A stretch of DNA of 64,000 nt. It comes from Brassica napus. Its lineage: Eukaryota; Streptophyta; Magnoliopsida; Brassicales; Brassicaceae. Positions within the stretch are counted from its first letter, which is position 1; every line of letters begins with the position of its first letter. The notes beneath the pieces were generated by a model, which saw only the letters and a program-made list of their open reading frames with translations, had not been told where the DNA came from and ran no database searches. The translations under genes and the position numbers were made by a program. The stretch is from positions 16,627,525 through 16,691,524 of the forward strand of contig NC_063446.1 in assembly GCF_020379485.1 (NCBI RefSeq), given 5' to 3'. Positions 25,139-35,850 of the stretch are shown one piece after another.

Positions 25139-25860
25139 ACAAGTTTACACTAACAAGTAGCTAACACTAACCTGATTGATAAGATCATATTTCAATACTG
25201 AACTAAATATCATCATCCATTATGTCAGGTTCAAGATATCGACTTCTTGTAAAGTCCTAACTTATGATAAGTTTTAGAAATAAAGTTGATGTTATTTTTT
25301 CAGTATTTGATGTCATCCTCCTATCTGAAACTCTAATTAGGCAGCATATATATAACATAGTTTTTTGATTTCACAAAGGGGCCATACATTATTCGAGATC
25401 CCAAACTACATATTACACAGTACTGCCGATTTGGGAGTCTCATGGGGAACACTAGATATTAGTCATGTTCTTTTGACAAATGCAGTATCTAGCGTCAGCG
25501 TCACCAAATATTCGCATCAACTACTTTGTGAAAGAAACGCGGACAGAGATGACGAGAAAAAAATGTCGCCGTAACAGCAAAAGGAGTCACCGCGGTCTCG
25601 TTTAATTGACGCTAGAATTTCAAGCGGTCAAATATCATCGGAAATCTGACGCCGCGTCTCGTTTAATTAACACCGGATTCAGTGGTTCTTTGCCATCATG
25701 CTTTTAAAGCAACAAAATTACATGGTTAATTGGAGACGTCGACGCTAGACGCAGCGTCTATCAAAAGAACAGGGTTATTAAACAAAGAAAATCGGTCGCC
25801 CCACATCAGACCTTTACCAAAAGACTTCATTCCATTGGCCCCCTAATAACCTAACCATAC
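25139..25860. other. MULE internal non-coding DNA right of the LINE
   Basis: No coding region. Two imperfect copies of GTCTCGTTTAATTGACGC occur near 25595 and 25652, both in a GC-richer patch. The stretch ends at the last exon of the MULE transposase. Confidence 0.5.
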
Positions 25861-25866
25861 ACCTTC

Positions 25867-28800
25867 TCATATTGGCCTTTTACAGGTGGCACGGTTGTGA
25901 TCCGTTCCTCCGCACCTCCTACAAGTTCTTGGGCGACGCCCACGGAGACCACTCTGTGTAAACAAACTAGTGTATCAAGATATAGTAATAAGGACCAATA
26001 AACAAATTAACCGTTAAACTAGAATGTAAATATACAAAAAATTGTTAACGCCCTTACTTTGAATTCACCACGCGAGAAGATCCTTGTCTTCTTAGGCCTC
26101 CCTGGTGGACGTCTTGTATTTGGCGGTGCAAGTATCAGCGCACCAAGAGTGTCGGCCTCAGCAGCTGGAGTCATATAATCTCCGGTGGGGTTGATGCTCA
26201 TGGAGTAAGCAGCTGCCCAAGTGTTGCGCGTGAACTTCTCACTGACGAGAGCATCTATCCTGCGCTTTGAGTGCATCGCAGCAGCGACAGCATGCTCACA
26301 TGGGATCAAGAGCATATCAAACTCTAGGCAGCTACAAACCTTCTTATCAAGGTCAACCATGAAAGGGTGTCCGTCCATGCCACGAACTTCAAACTCACCC
26401 CCATTGATGTGATGGACAAGCAACCCTGTCGAAACACTGAAATTCTTGGATATCAGTTCTTCTACCTTTGGCGTCACAACACCGCCGCACCCAGCTGATG
26501 CCTCACGTCTTCCTGAGAACCACCTCATCAGCATAGACCTAATGTAATCAAGAAGCGCAACTATTGGATATCCCCTTGCTTCCGCCAAAGCGGCATTGAG
26601 TGACTCGGCTACGTTACTGGTCATTATATTGTAACGCAAGCCATGACAGTGGGACCGAGTCCAATGTTCGAAACCAGCCCTGACTAGATAATCAGCACAA
26701 TTAATGTCGACCATCTTTATCTCATTGAAGTGTCTGTAGAAATCAGAGACACGGTAGACCATGTAAGCTAGGTGTTTCTTCTTGAACATAGTGACGATGT
26801 TGCGCTGCAGATGGAGAAGACAAGCACAATTCTTGGCTCGAGGGTACATCTGCACTTAGCAATACATCATGATTCGTTTAGTCTATCATATAACTTAAGC
26901 TCTAATATTTTAGTTATCAGCTAAGCACATTATTAAAGTCCAAGAAATTGACATGATCGTACCTTCAGAAGAGCAGCGTAGCTGGACTTGTGCCTGTCGG
27001 AGACGAAGACCAGATGATACCCATCCTCCACGACATCCAAAAGCTTTTGGAAGAACCAAGTCTAGGAGCTGTCGTTTTCTCCATCAACCACAGCAAAGGC
27101 AATAGGGAAAATTTGATAATTTCCGTCTTGCGCACTAGCAGTGAGTAAGCAGCCATCATACTTCCCTTTAAGGTGGGTGCCGTCTACCACAATCACCTTT
27201 CTCATGTACATATAACCCTTAACAGAAGCAGCAAGCGAGATGAAGACATATTTGAAACGTTGGACGTCTCCAGCATCACGTGTTGTTTCTATAGCCACCA
27301 CAGAACCAGGGTTAGCGAGAGCCAACTGCTCCAGATAAGAAGGAAGCATCTTGTAGGCGTCCTTAGTGTTACCCAAACCTTTCTCAATTGCAACTTCCCT
27401 AGATTTCCAAGCCTTCCAGTATGTTACGGGAACATGGTGATCAGTGCGCATGAACTCCCTAAGGGTTCCTGGCTTAGGACCAGCGCCAACACCAGCATAC
27501 TTGTTCCGGACCATCTCACCAATCAGATTAGATGTCGCATGCCTCTTGAAGTCACCTCGCTCGTCTACAGTACAGTTATGCTCCTCATCAACACGCTTAA
27601 TCTGGAACGTTGGACACCCGGCCAGCTTACTTGCGTACACTCTCCACTTGCAGTTGGTGCCCTTACACGCTAGCACCATTTTCCCAGGTTCTGATCGACG
27701 ACAGACAAAGTGGAACTTTTTTGCCAAAGCATACAGCGACATGTGTGTCCTGAAAGCAGTTCGATCCATGAAGACTTGCCCGACAAACAAATGTTGATTT
27801 CCTTCGTCATCGGTATCGGTTCCAAACGATGGAAGAACATAGATTACTGACAAGTTGTTGGGGTCCAAATAATTACACAAATAAAATGGTGTATGTACAC
27901 TCACCTTCATCAGCGGAGTCATCATAGGGTAATGGATCTGCAAAGTTTGGGTTCCTATTAGGAGAGAGCGAACCACCGGAAGCACTCACTTGTGTCCTAT
28001 CAACAACACCCACCTCCGACACTTTTCCTTTACCCTTGGTAATGTAATCAAGTATAGACGGAGGGCTTTTTTGCGTTCCAATTGACAAGGTAGCAGAAAT
28101 TTTAATAACATACGGGTTAACCTATATAACACAACTGCTAACATATAGACGTAGTAGCTATTGTTTTCCTTATAACATACCTATTATCAGGGCCAAACTC
28201 GGATTCGCAACAGGCTGATGAATGCCCTCCTTCAATCTTATCACTCCAGAACCAGCGATCTGGGGGAATGCATTCAGTGGGGCAGCTGAGGAGTCTGTTG
28301 ATGATTCTGTTCCCTCGCTTGTCTCCAGCGCATCAGCAAATGGAGATTTCCCTTGGGTTAGCCGTGGGTTTCTCAGTTCTGTGGTATCATCATCATCTGT
28401 GCACACGCCTAGGAGGAACTGCTGACCAGTTGTCACTTCCCCCTGCCCAAGAATATTTTCCCAATAAGCAGCACCATCCGTTAAACCACCAGGATTATCA
28501 TTCGCACCCCTCAGTGGTAGACGACTAACATCAGAGATACCACGAAAGAGGTTCACATTAACAGCTAAGTTTCCACTTGAACTCCCGATAATTGTATAGT
28601 TATCCCTCCTCTGGAAAAGATAACAAGCAACTACATTGTTGCCTATTGTCACCATTAGCTTCAAATCTTGGATTTCAAGTCTCATGGACATGAATAGATC
28701 CACATCTCCATCCCCCCTGACATCCACCGGTGGCCAGGCCACATCTGCGGGAATCCTCATCCACTCCGGAAACTCAAAAGTCAGGCAGACTGCGGTGTCT

Positions 28801-28967
28801 GTTCCTACACTGTATCGTGTTCGCACAAGATCCATCAGAGATGCGTAAGTCTGGTTCTCGTGAACCATGACGTCGTATCTTCGCTCCGTCGGATCTTCCA
28901 GGAACAGCCAACCACGAATTCCAACTTGTTCCCACACACCAACAACCAGTTTAACTAACTGGCCCAT
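25867..28967 (-). pseudogene. MULE transposase (MURA-like), one nonsense change
   Basis: Reading on the minus strand, the likely start is the ATG at 28967 (MGQLVKLVVGVWEQ), giving an N-terminal PB1-like module. After an unresolved intron near 28090-28184, an exon of about 28084-27905 leads to 27846-26963. This last holds the Mutator DNA-binding domain (DRTAFRTHMSLYALAKKFHF, CKGTNCKWRVYASK) and the DDE core (VIVVDGTHLKGKY, FAVVDGEN, LVFVSDRHKS). A TAG at 27064-27062 follows GENDSS where Trp is expected. Exon 26849-26058 carries VAESLNAAL and a SWIM zinc finger (CSCLEFDMLLIPCEHA). The last exon, 25953-25867, adds a CCHC knuckle (CRRCGGTDHNRATC). Except for the stop and one doubtful splice site, the whole family architecture is present. 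It would cut and move the MULE. Confidence 0.85.
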
Positions 28968-29159
28968 TACGAACGACTTATCTGCATTTTTTGGTACAAA
29001 CAAGTCACTAGTGTTGTTAATTTCATAGGATTCCGCAGACAACAAAATTAATATCAAGCACATTTTTATGTTAGACGTAAACACTATGATCTTAAAAAAA
29101 AAAAAAACAACATGACATATTGGTGACATTGAAGCAACAAGTTTCATCTGTACAAAAAA

Positions 29160-29375
29160 TCACTTTAATGGTAGAAGACAAAAAAAAACAAAACAACATC
29201 TGAACTATAACGAATATTCAAAATGTCTGAAATCAGCTTTAATGGGTAAAGACAATAAAATGAATAAACCTAAATCTGGAAGATAACGTCTACTCAAAAA
29301 GTCTGAAATCATCTTTAATGGTAGAAGACAAAAGATAAGAACATACCTAAATTGGAAGGATAACGACTACTGTAA
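29160..29375 (-). repeat. Three tandem repeats of about 75 bp upstream of the MULE transposase
   Basis: The phrase CTTTAATGGKWRAAGACAA recurs at about 29163, 29237 and 29313, spaced 74 and 76 bases, with the intervening DNA (GAATATTCAAAATGTCTGAAAT-like and CTAAATCTGGAAGATAACG-like) also shared. It lies between the transposase start and the right terminus, where subterminal binding sites or promoter elements are expected. Confidence 0.65.
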
Positions 29376-29715
29376 AAGGAGATTACTTTATGCCACACTC
29401 TCGCTTTAACAGTCTCCGTTCTCTCTCTATAAAACAAGTTGCCATTTATCGATGTGGAGGACTCCATTAAATAGAGAATCCGAAACCATACACTGTTTTT
29501 GTTAACCTCTAAATCCCGCCATTCTCTGCTACACATAGATATTTTCCAGATTTCCTCCAAATTTCATAGTGTACCTTGCAAATTGCTGTAGCACAACGAG
29601 TGGAAGGAAAAGAAAATAGCTGGAGACCCTATATCTATCCGCAACCCTAAGATTGTACTGGAAAGATCATACCAAATCTAACTCTCTCCACGACGCAATC
29701 GTACTTCCCCGTGGG

Positions 29716-31065
29716 TAGGGATGTTAATATGGGCTCAACCTAACTGCAAACCCATTTGTAACCTTAACCCTCATTTTTTTAACATGGTTTAAATAGGGTT
29801 GGCCCTAATAGGATCAGGGTTTAAATTCTAACCCTTTTATTTTGATTCATACAACTATTATACAATATTTAATAATGTTTTTCATCAAAAAAAATTTAAA
29901 GTCGAGTTTTCTCACCAAAAACTGAACAACGAAATTTTCCGTCGAAACCGCAAAATCGAGTAACTAAAACAACAAAATCGAGTTTTCCTTCCAAAAACGC
30001 AAAATCGAGTTTTTCGTCAAAACTTCGAAATCGAGTTTTCCCGCCAAAAAAACAAAATCGAGTTTTTCGCCAAAACCTCAAAATCGAATTTTCCCGTGAA
30101 AACGTAAAATTAAGTTTTTCTGGAAAACCCGTACAACTCAATTTCACGGTTTTGGCGGGAAAACTCAATTTGCCGGTTTTGTAGGGAAAACTCGATATTC
30201 GGTTTTAGTTTTGGCGGAAAAACTCGATTTTGCGGTTTCGGCGGAAAAACTCGATTTTACAGTTTTGGCGGGAAAACCCGATTTGCCGGTTTCGGCGGAA
30301 AACTCGTTTTTGCTGTTTCGGCGGGAAAATGCGATTTTGTAGTTTTCGGCGGGAAAACTCGATTTGCCGGTTTCGGCGGAAAAACTCGATTTGCCGGTTT
30401 CGGCGGAAAAACTCGTTTTTGTGGTTTTGGCGGGAAAACTCGATTTTGCGGTTTTGGTGGGAAAACTCGATTTTGCGGTTTTGGCGGGAAAACCAGATTT
30501 TACGGTTTCGGCGGGAAAACCCGATTTGCCGGTTTCGGCGAAAAACTTGATTTTGCTGTTTCGGCGGGAAAACGCGATTTTACAGTTTTGGCGGAAAAAC
30601 TCGATTTGCCGGTTTTGACAGGAAAACTCGATTTTGCGGTTTTTGCGGTTTTTGCGGGAAAACTCGATTTTGCGGTTTTGGCGGGAAAACTTGATTTTGT
30701 GGTTTTGGTGGAAAAACTCAAATTAGGTTTTGGCGGAAAAAACACAATTTTTTTTTTTGACGGAAAAACTAAATTCTTAGTTGTGGAGCAAAAACTCGAT
30801 TTTGCGATTTTAGGAGAAATTTTTTTGATTTTGATGCTCAACAAATTGGAGGAAATAATCATATCATACCTTAATTTTTCTAGTTTTATCTTTAAAATTT
30901 AAGAACAAAAATAAATGAAATATTTTTTTCAATTAAATGAGCTAACCCTGGTACCAGCCCTAACCCTTGATTATAATAGGGTTAAAATAGGGTTGGATTA
31001 AAATAGGGCTGAGCTTATAATAAACAAAAGAGGGCTGGACCCTAACCCTGTAGTTAACATCCCTA
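29716..31065. mobile_element. 1.35 kb non-autonomous hAT element
   Basis: Terminal inverted repeats TAGGGATGTTAA (29716-29727) and TTAACATCCCTA (31054-31065) are perfect over 12 bases. They are flanked by an exact 8-base duplication CCCGTGGG (29708-29715 and 31066-31073), the hAT hallmark. Subterminal regions are rich in AGGGTT/AACCCT words. The interior is an inverted minisatellite with no transposase. It inserted into the right end of the MULE. Confidence 0.9.
29900..30820. repeat. Two-way 27-bp minisatellite inside the hAT element
   Basis: The unit is approximately CGATTTTGCGGTTTTGGCGG followed by GAAAACT, 27 bases. From about 30140 to 30820 it runs forward in more than 20 imperfect copies. 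From about 29900 to 30130 copies run in the opposite direction, so the transcript could fold into a long hairpin. Because 27 is a multiple of three, long open frames appear on both strands, for example repeats of RFWRENSIL or AGKLDFAVL. These are by-products of the repeat rather than evidence of a protein. Confidence 0.85.
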
Positions 31066-31073
31066 CCCGTGGG

Positions 31074-31154
31074 TAGGGGTATTTCCGTAATGACACACAG
31101 AATGAGCTACAATGTTTTTGGGGTTTTCAGGCTTTAGGGTAGTTTTCCAATTTC
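31074..31154 (-). repeat. MULE right end
   Basis: MULE DNA resumes after the hAT target duplication. The terminal 19 bases (31136-31154) are the inverted partner of 13766-13784. Confidence 0.5.
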
Positions 31155-31689
31155 GAGTCCACTAAGGTATATTGGGCCAATACACTCTTTAAAAAAAGTA
31201 TAAATAGAAAAAATAATAAAGCATACTTTGAATAAAACTTCATATAAAATGCATATAAACCAGTTATACTTTATTATCTTAAAATTAGTATAAAATGATA
31301 CTAATTATTAATACAAACACGAGTTGAAAATCTGGTAAGACATATAAAGATCAAGAAGTGTGAGATCAAAATGAGTCTCTTGAAATTCTCTCTTGTTTCA
31401 CAATATTCTCCCAAGAATGTAGACTTTTTTGATAGCCAGTCAGAATGGAGTATCTCTCCAGAAGGATTATTGCCTTGCCGCACAATCGATTAGTTAGAAA
31501 ATTTTCCAAATTTTGTTTCAGGAAATATCGGGAAAATCAGAAAATTTCTGTTTTTCCATAAAATCTTCATCAACTCTTAATGTTTATCTAGGGTTCTTGT
31601 GGAACCCACCAAAGAAACTATTTTTTTTCAACATCTCATCAAATAGCAAAATAATTTTCACTCTGAAATATTGATGTTTCTCTTACTCA
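31155..31689. other. Intergenic spacer
   Basis: AT-rich DNA between the MULE end and a decayed LINE. No gene or repeat end was recognised. Confidence 0.5.
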
Positions 31690-34594
31690 TGGATAATAAT
31701 CTAGCGTAGGTGATGGGAGCAATGACATCGGAGGAGGATGTACTGGTTAATCTTCCCGACCAGGGGCGGCTTAGATAGAGGGACAAGCGGTGCGACCATC
31801 CCGGGCCCAATCCGTTGTCCTCCTATTTCTTAATAGATAGAGGTCCAATTTAAAAAAAAAATACATATATTTTTATATTAAAAATAAGAAAAGGGGTCCA
31901 AAAGTATTTTTATATGAAAGTATTTTTTTTATTTTCAAAAATACTACTGGTATTTTAAAAAAAAAAATATCTATCAGATTTTTTTTTAAATAAAAATTTG
32001 GAAATTAAATTTTTTTTTTTTGCCCAGGGCTCATGACACCATTGAGCCGGCCCTGTTCCCGGCTAGGATGATTTAAGCGCAGTGGAGAGGGGTGCAATAA
32101 ATCTTATTGGGCGTTTACTGAATCCAAAATGTCAAAATATGAGTAGGATGTTGAAAACTATGCGTCGAATTTGGAAGATCTATGGGCGGCTCAGAGGTAT
32201 AACACTAACGAAAAAGCTTCCAATTCATATGTGAGTTGGAATCTCCAAACTGTGCTGAAGCATCATTTTTGGAATTTCGTTGATTGGGTAATGGTGATTG
32301 AAAGGTGGCAGGAATTCCCCTCTCACCCCACCAGTGTGAATTCAGATTCACAAAATACTGGTGAACAACTATATTCTCAAAACTATTAAAGCAGTATTAG
32401 ATGGAGGGGGATACACCAAGAAGATTCGATATGACCCAGATCAGCATATGTTGAAAGAATATGTTAGAGCTACTCATATTGGACATCCATCAACTGGTTA
32501 AAGATACAAAAAGGTGAATCTTCCAAAAAGTGGTAATGCTAATGTTGATGTGGAATATAAGAGAATATGGAAAAAATGCTTCCACTGCCTATGCTTCTCG
32601 CATGAGAAGCAACGATGTTCCATTCTCAAAGGCCACAAAAACTAGGGAAATGGTGTGGCAGAGAGGAGGAATGGAAATGGGTTAACACCAGTCCTTCATA
32701 AACAACACCACTCGGACATGGTTAAACGTTGATGCCAAGTCTCCAACCATCAGTACCTCCACGTTTTGAGCCTAGACCAAATGTGGTTGCTCAGAAGTAT
32801 GGGAGCAAATGAAGTTGTACATGAACTGTACCAATCCTGAGGAAAGAAGGATCAGGTAATTTCGAATGAAAGAGGCTCTTAAGGATTTATCCAGGAACAC
32901 AGTGGCTCAAAGTTCTTACGTACCTACGATTACAAGATTCACTAGTGATCTCCAAGCATCCTGACTCATAAGTGGGCAGAGTGTTTAGCTTCCGATACAA
33001 GGAATGCAACAGAAGAGAGAATCCAATAAATCAGGGTTGAGAACTCAAATTCCTCCTTTACAATCCCAGATCAACGTCTGTTAGTTGACAATAGGAGTAT
33101 GGGAAAGAATTGGTTTTGTACACTACTTTAGCACCAAGCGATTTGAGTCAGGTCCAACATAATCTGACATTTTAGCTCGATGTCTACCCTGAGGGTTCAG
33201 GTGATAACCTAAGGAATGTATGTACTGATGGGTTTGCAGTAGGTTGCACAGCAACATCATCTTCATGGATTAGTGGGAAAAGAGCGACAAACCATAAGAA
33301 AACAACTTCCTCGACTAGAAGAAATCAGATGCATTCGGGTCACATAAATAGACAGGTCTCAAAGCAGGAGATGTCTGAAGATGGGGAGGGAGAAGGGACT
33401 TCGAATAGGACGATTCAGGAAGATGGTAAGGTTTTCTCAAAGATATAAAAACAGGCTGAAGGGATGGGTCACCACAAACCATCCAATCCTCAATGACAAC
33501 GCTCAGTTGGAACTCTCGGGGATATAGGAGCAACCTAACAGTTCGAAGGGTAGAGGAGATGGTGCGTGTACATCTCCCGGATTTTTTTTCTCCTAAAGAC
33601 TAAAAACTCTGATGATTATGTTGGAAGCCTTAAGAGATCGTTGGGTTACAACCACTTTCATTTGGTAAATCCAGTGGGTCTCAGTGGTGGGCTAGCTTTG
33701 TTTTCTCGGGATACTCATGAGCTAGAAATTTTTCATTCAAGTGGGAGAATTATTGATGCAGGAATTAAAACATGATTGTTGACATATTAGATGTCCTTTG
33801 TGTACGGTAATCCTGTGAGATATAGACGTAATAAGGTCTGGGAACAGCTCTAGTCGTTTGGCTTGGATAGGAACGATGGATGGTGTCTAGTTGGTGAATT
33901 TAATGAGATCATGAATAACTCTGAAAAGATTGGTGGTCCAAGTAGACATGAAGCCTCTTTCGATCCATTTCGGTCCTTTGCAAGAGTGTGCAGACTAAAG
34001 GAAGTACCAAGCTCAGGTAATAAACTTTCTTGGGAAGGAGTTAGGGAAGTTATATCGAATGGGATCAAAGAGAATGTATGGATTCAATGCTGGTTTGACA
34101 GAGCTTTCGGTAATGCTGAATGGTTCCGCTTATTTCCGAGATCACATGGAAAATATCTGGAGCGTCTTTGATCAGATCACAGGCCCATTATGTTGACAGT
34201 GGCAGCATCGAAACAAAACAGAAGAGGAAGTTTTGTGTTCGACAAATGGTGGAGTGGGGATCCAGAAGCTGTTGCACTCATCAGAAGAGGTTGCAATCCC
34301 GAGAACAGTGCAACAACTGAGCCTACTATGAACCATCTTGCCTCTTGCAGAACGGCACTATCAAAATGGGGAGGAACTCCAAGAGAAACACCAAGAAGCT
34401 CATTGATAAGCTGCACAATTAGTTAGACAGAGAAAGATGAAAGTACAACCAAATCTGCAGAAAAGTGAGCTTAAATGTGAGCTGGAGAAGGCATATCATG
34501 AGGAAAAACACTTTTGGAAACATAAAACTAAGAACTCGTGGTTGCAAGTAGGAGGCATGAATACAAAAGTATTACATGGATGGACAAATGATCT
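31690..34594 (+). mobile_element. Decayed L1-type LINE (ORF1 and start of ORF2)
   Basis: Frameshifted translation recovers an ORF1 with a DUF4283-like part (AINLIGRLLNPKCQNM near 32095-32140) and a zinc knuckle, CFHCLCFSHEKQRC, near 32579-32620. ORF2 begins around 33495 (SWNSRGYRSNLTVRRVEEM) and continues with endonuclease blocks: NPVGLSGGLALFSRDTHELE, GEFNEIMNNSEKIGG, and WFDRAFGNAEWFRLFP followed by SDHRPIM. It stops after WLQVGGMNTK...HGWTND at about 34594, where a different repeat begins; RT and RNase H are missing. Many stops and frameshifts show it is old. Confidence 0.8.
31763..32055. mobile_element. Small hAT MITE nested in the LINE relic
   Basis: The 293-base insert starts CAGGGGCGGC and ends GCCGGCCCTG, imperfect inverted termini of a widespread plant hAT MITE type. 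It is flanked by TTCCCGAC (31755-31762) and TTCCCGGC (32056-32063), an 8-base duplication with one mismatch. Removing it rejoins the LINE ORF1 sequence. Confidence 0.8.
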
Positions 34595-34597
34595 ACC

Positions 34598-35850
34598 ATG
34601 GCTTTTGCCACTTTTAGTCATAGTATATGTATTATTTAGTCTATTATATGTGTTTTAGAGGATGTTTTAGAGTCTTTCCAGGTTCAGGTATATTTTGGAG
34701 AACTTTGAGAATTCTGAAGCTATTTGAGGTACAGAGCTGCGCAGATGCGACAGACATGAAGCTGTCGAGAATTCAAAATATCCAAGGAGTGTCGAACAAC
34801 ACCAGCTTGGGTGACGATCGTTACTCCTCCAAATCATTAAACCGACGTATTTCAATGAAGTTTCAAGAATGGCAACTTTGCCCTACAATTTCCCTTATTT
34901 ACAGAAGACCTCTGGCCAACTCAAAACCCAATATATATGTTTTCTAAGCCATTGTTTAGACTATGCATTTATTCTTTTAGGTTTTCTTTTATTTTAAGGG
35001 TTTCTCTTAGGGTCGTAGAGAAGATCAATTCTCCTTCAAAGATTGATTCAAACTCTTTTTGTTTTATTATTGATTTCTCTATCTATTATTTATTCATACT
35101 ATGATTTGTGTTATTACTTTCATGCCTGAGTAATCATCTTGTTATATTTATAGATTTCATGTTCTTAATTTCAAACTGACAGTCATAGGATTTCTAGGGT
35201 TATTCATAGGTTTCTACATCAGGGTAGCTTGTAAATATTAGGATCTAATGTAGTTGGAATAGCACGAGAGTGTGACTGATTATTTGAACCTAGAATCATA
35301 GGACAATTGGGAGGCACAAGAATTAGTTGATTAACAGAATCCGAACCCTGCTGGATTAGATACCTAGGCGCATACGAGAGTTGGTCTAAGATTTAGTTGA
35401 CCATTATCGATCTGAGCATTAATTCTTATCTAAAGAAGTATCGATCGACACTATTTCTTGTTTGCATGCGAGAGCTGGAACATAGAATTTAGACATTTGA
35501 ATATTTCTTTTGCGTGCGAGAGCTGGATAACTTACTATAAAAATCGAGTTCTAGAATTTAACCTATAAAAACTTTAGCATCCTTGATTTGAGTTTTGAAA
35601 CTCTTGTCTGTTAAATCCTTGAATCTAACACCTTATATATTTATTTATTTACTGGCGAATAAACATTTAGCTCATCTAAGTTCAGTTCTGGAAATCGATT
35701 ACACTTTCATGGCTCAAATTTATCCTAAGATCTAAATTCAAGGAGATTAGTCGAGAAGCTAGCGTTAATGAAAAATTAGATGAAGAACTAATAATGGATT
35801 ACCCTAACAATCCTATCAAGCCTAACAATTCATTTTCAAAAAAGAATCCT
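34598..35850 (+). repeat. LTR-retrotransposon-like non-coding repeat, copy 2
   Basis: Collinear but diverged relative of 7845-9030. It starts at CTTTTAGTCAT and GTGTTTTAGAG. It includes TGAGTAATCA near 35128, and three spaced motifs of the form GC(A/G)-(T/C)GCGAGAGCTGG (35367, 35466, 35515) where copy 1 has GCACGCAGAAGC. It begins exactly where the LINE relic ends, so it may have interrupted or truncated it. Confidence 0.5.

Larger units (their letters stand above)
13766..31154. mobile_element. Ulp1-carrying MULE (Mutator-like) with nested LINE and hAT
   Basis: The outer ends share an imperfect inverted repeat, GAAATTRGARAACTACCCT: plus strand at 13766-13784 and reverse complement at 31136-31154, 17 of 19 matching. 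Inside are a DUF1985/Ulp1-type gene on the plus strand (14113-17620) and a MULE transposase on the minus strand (28967-25867), converging as in classical MuDR. A LINE (18693-25130) and a hAT element (29716-31065) are later insertions. Without them the MULE would be about 9.6 kb. No clean 9-bp target duplication was found (left flank GAAATCGCT, right flank GAGTCCACT, 5 of 9 alike). Both genes are broken, so the element is not autonomous now. The known relatives are the short-terminus, Ulp1-bearing MULEs of Arabidopsis. Confidence 0.75.

Noticed and set aside
30230..30862. Several long reading frames of 80-120 codons on both strands
   Set aside because: All are translations of the 27-bp minisatellite; the unit length is a multiple of three, so frames stay open without selection.
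29716..31065. CRISPR-like or telomeric array
   Set aside because: The repeats are contiguous imperfect minisatellite units without spacers, and AACCCT words are sparse subterminal motifs of the hAT element, not telomere tracts.
13756..31163. A 9-bp target-site duplication for the MULE
   Set aside because: Flanks GAAATCGCT and GAGTCCACT agree at only 5 of 9 positions, which I cannot separate from chance.
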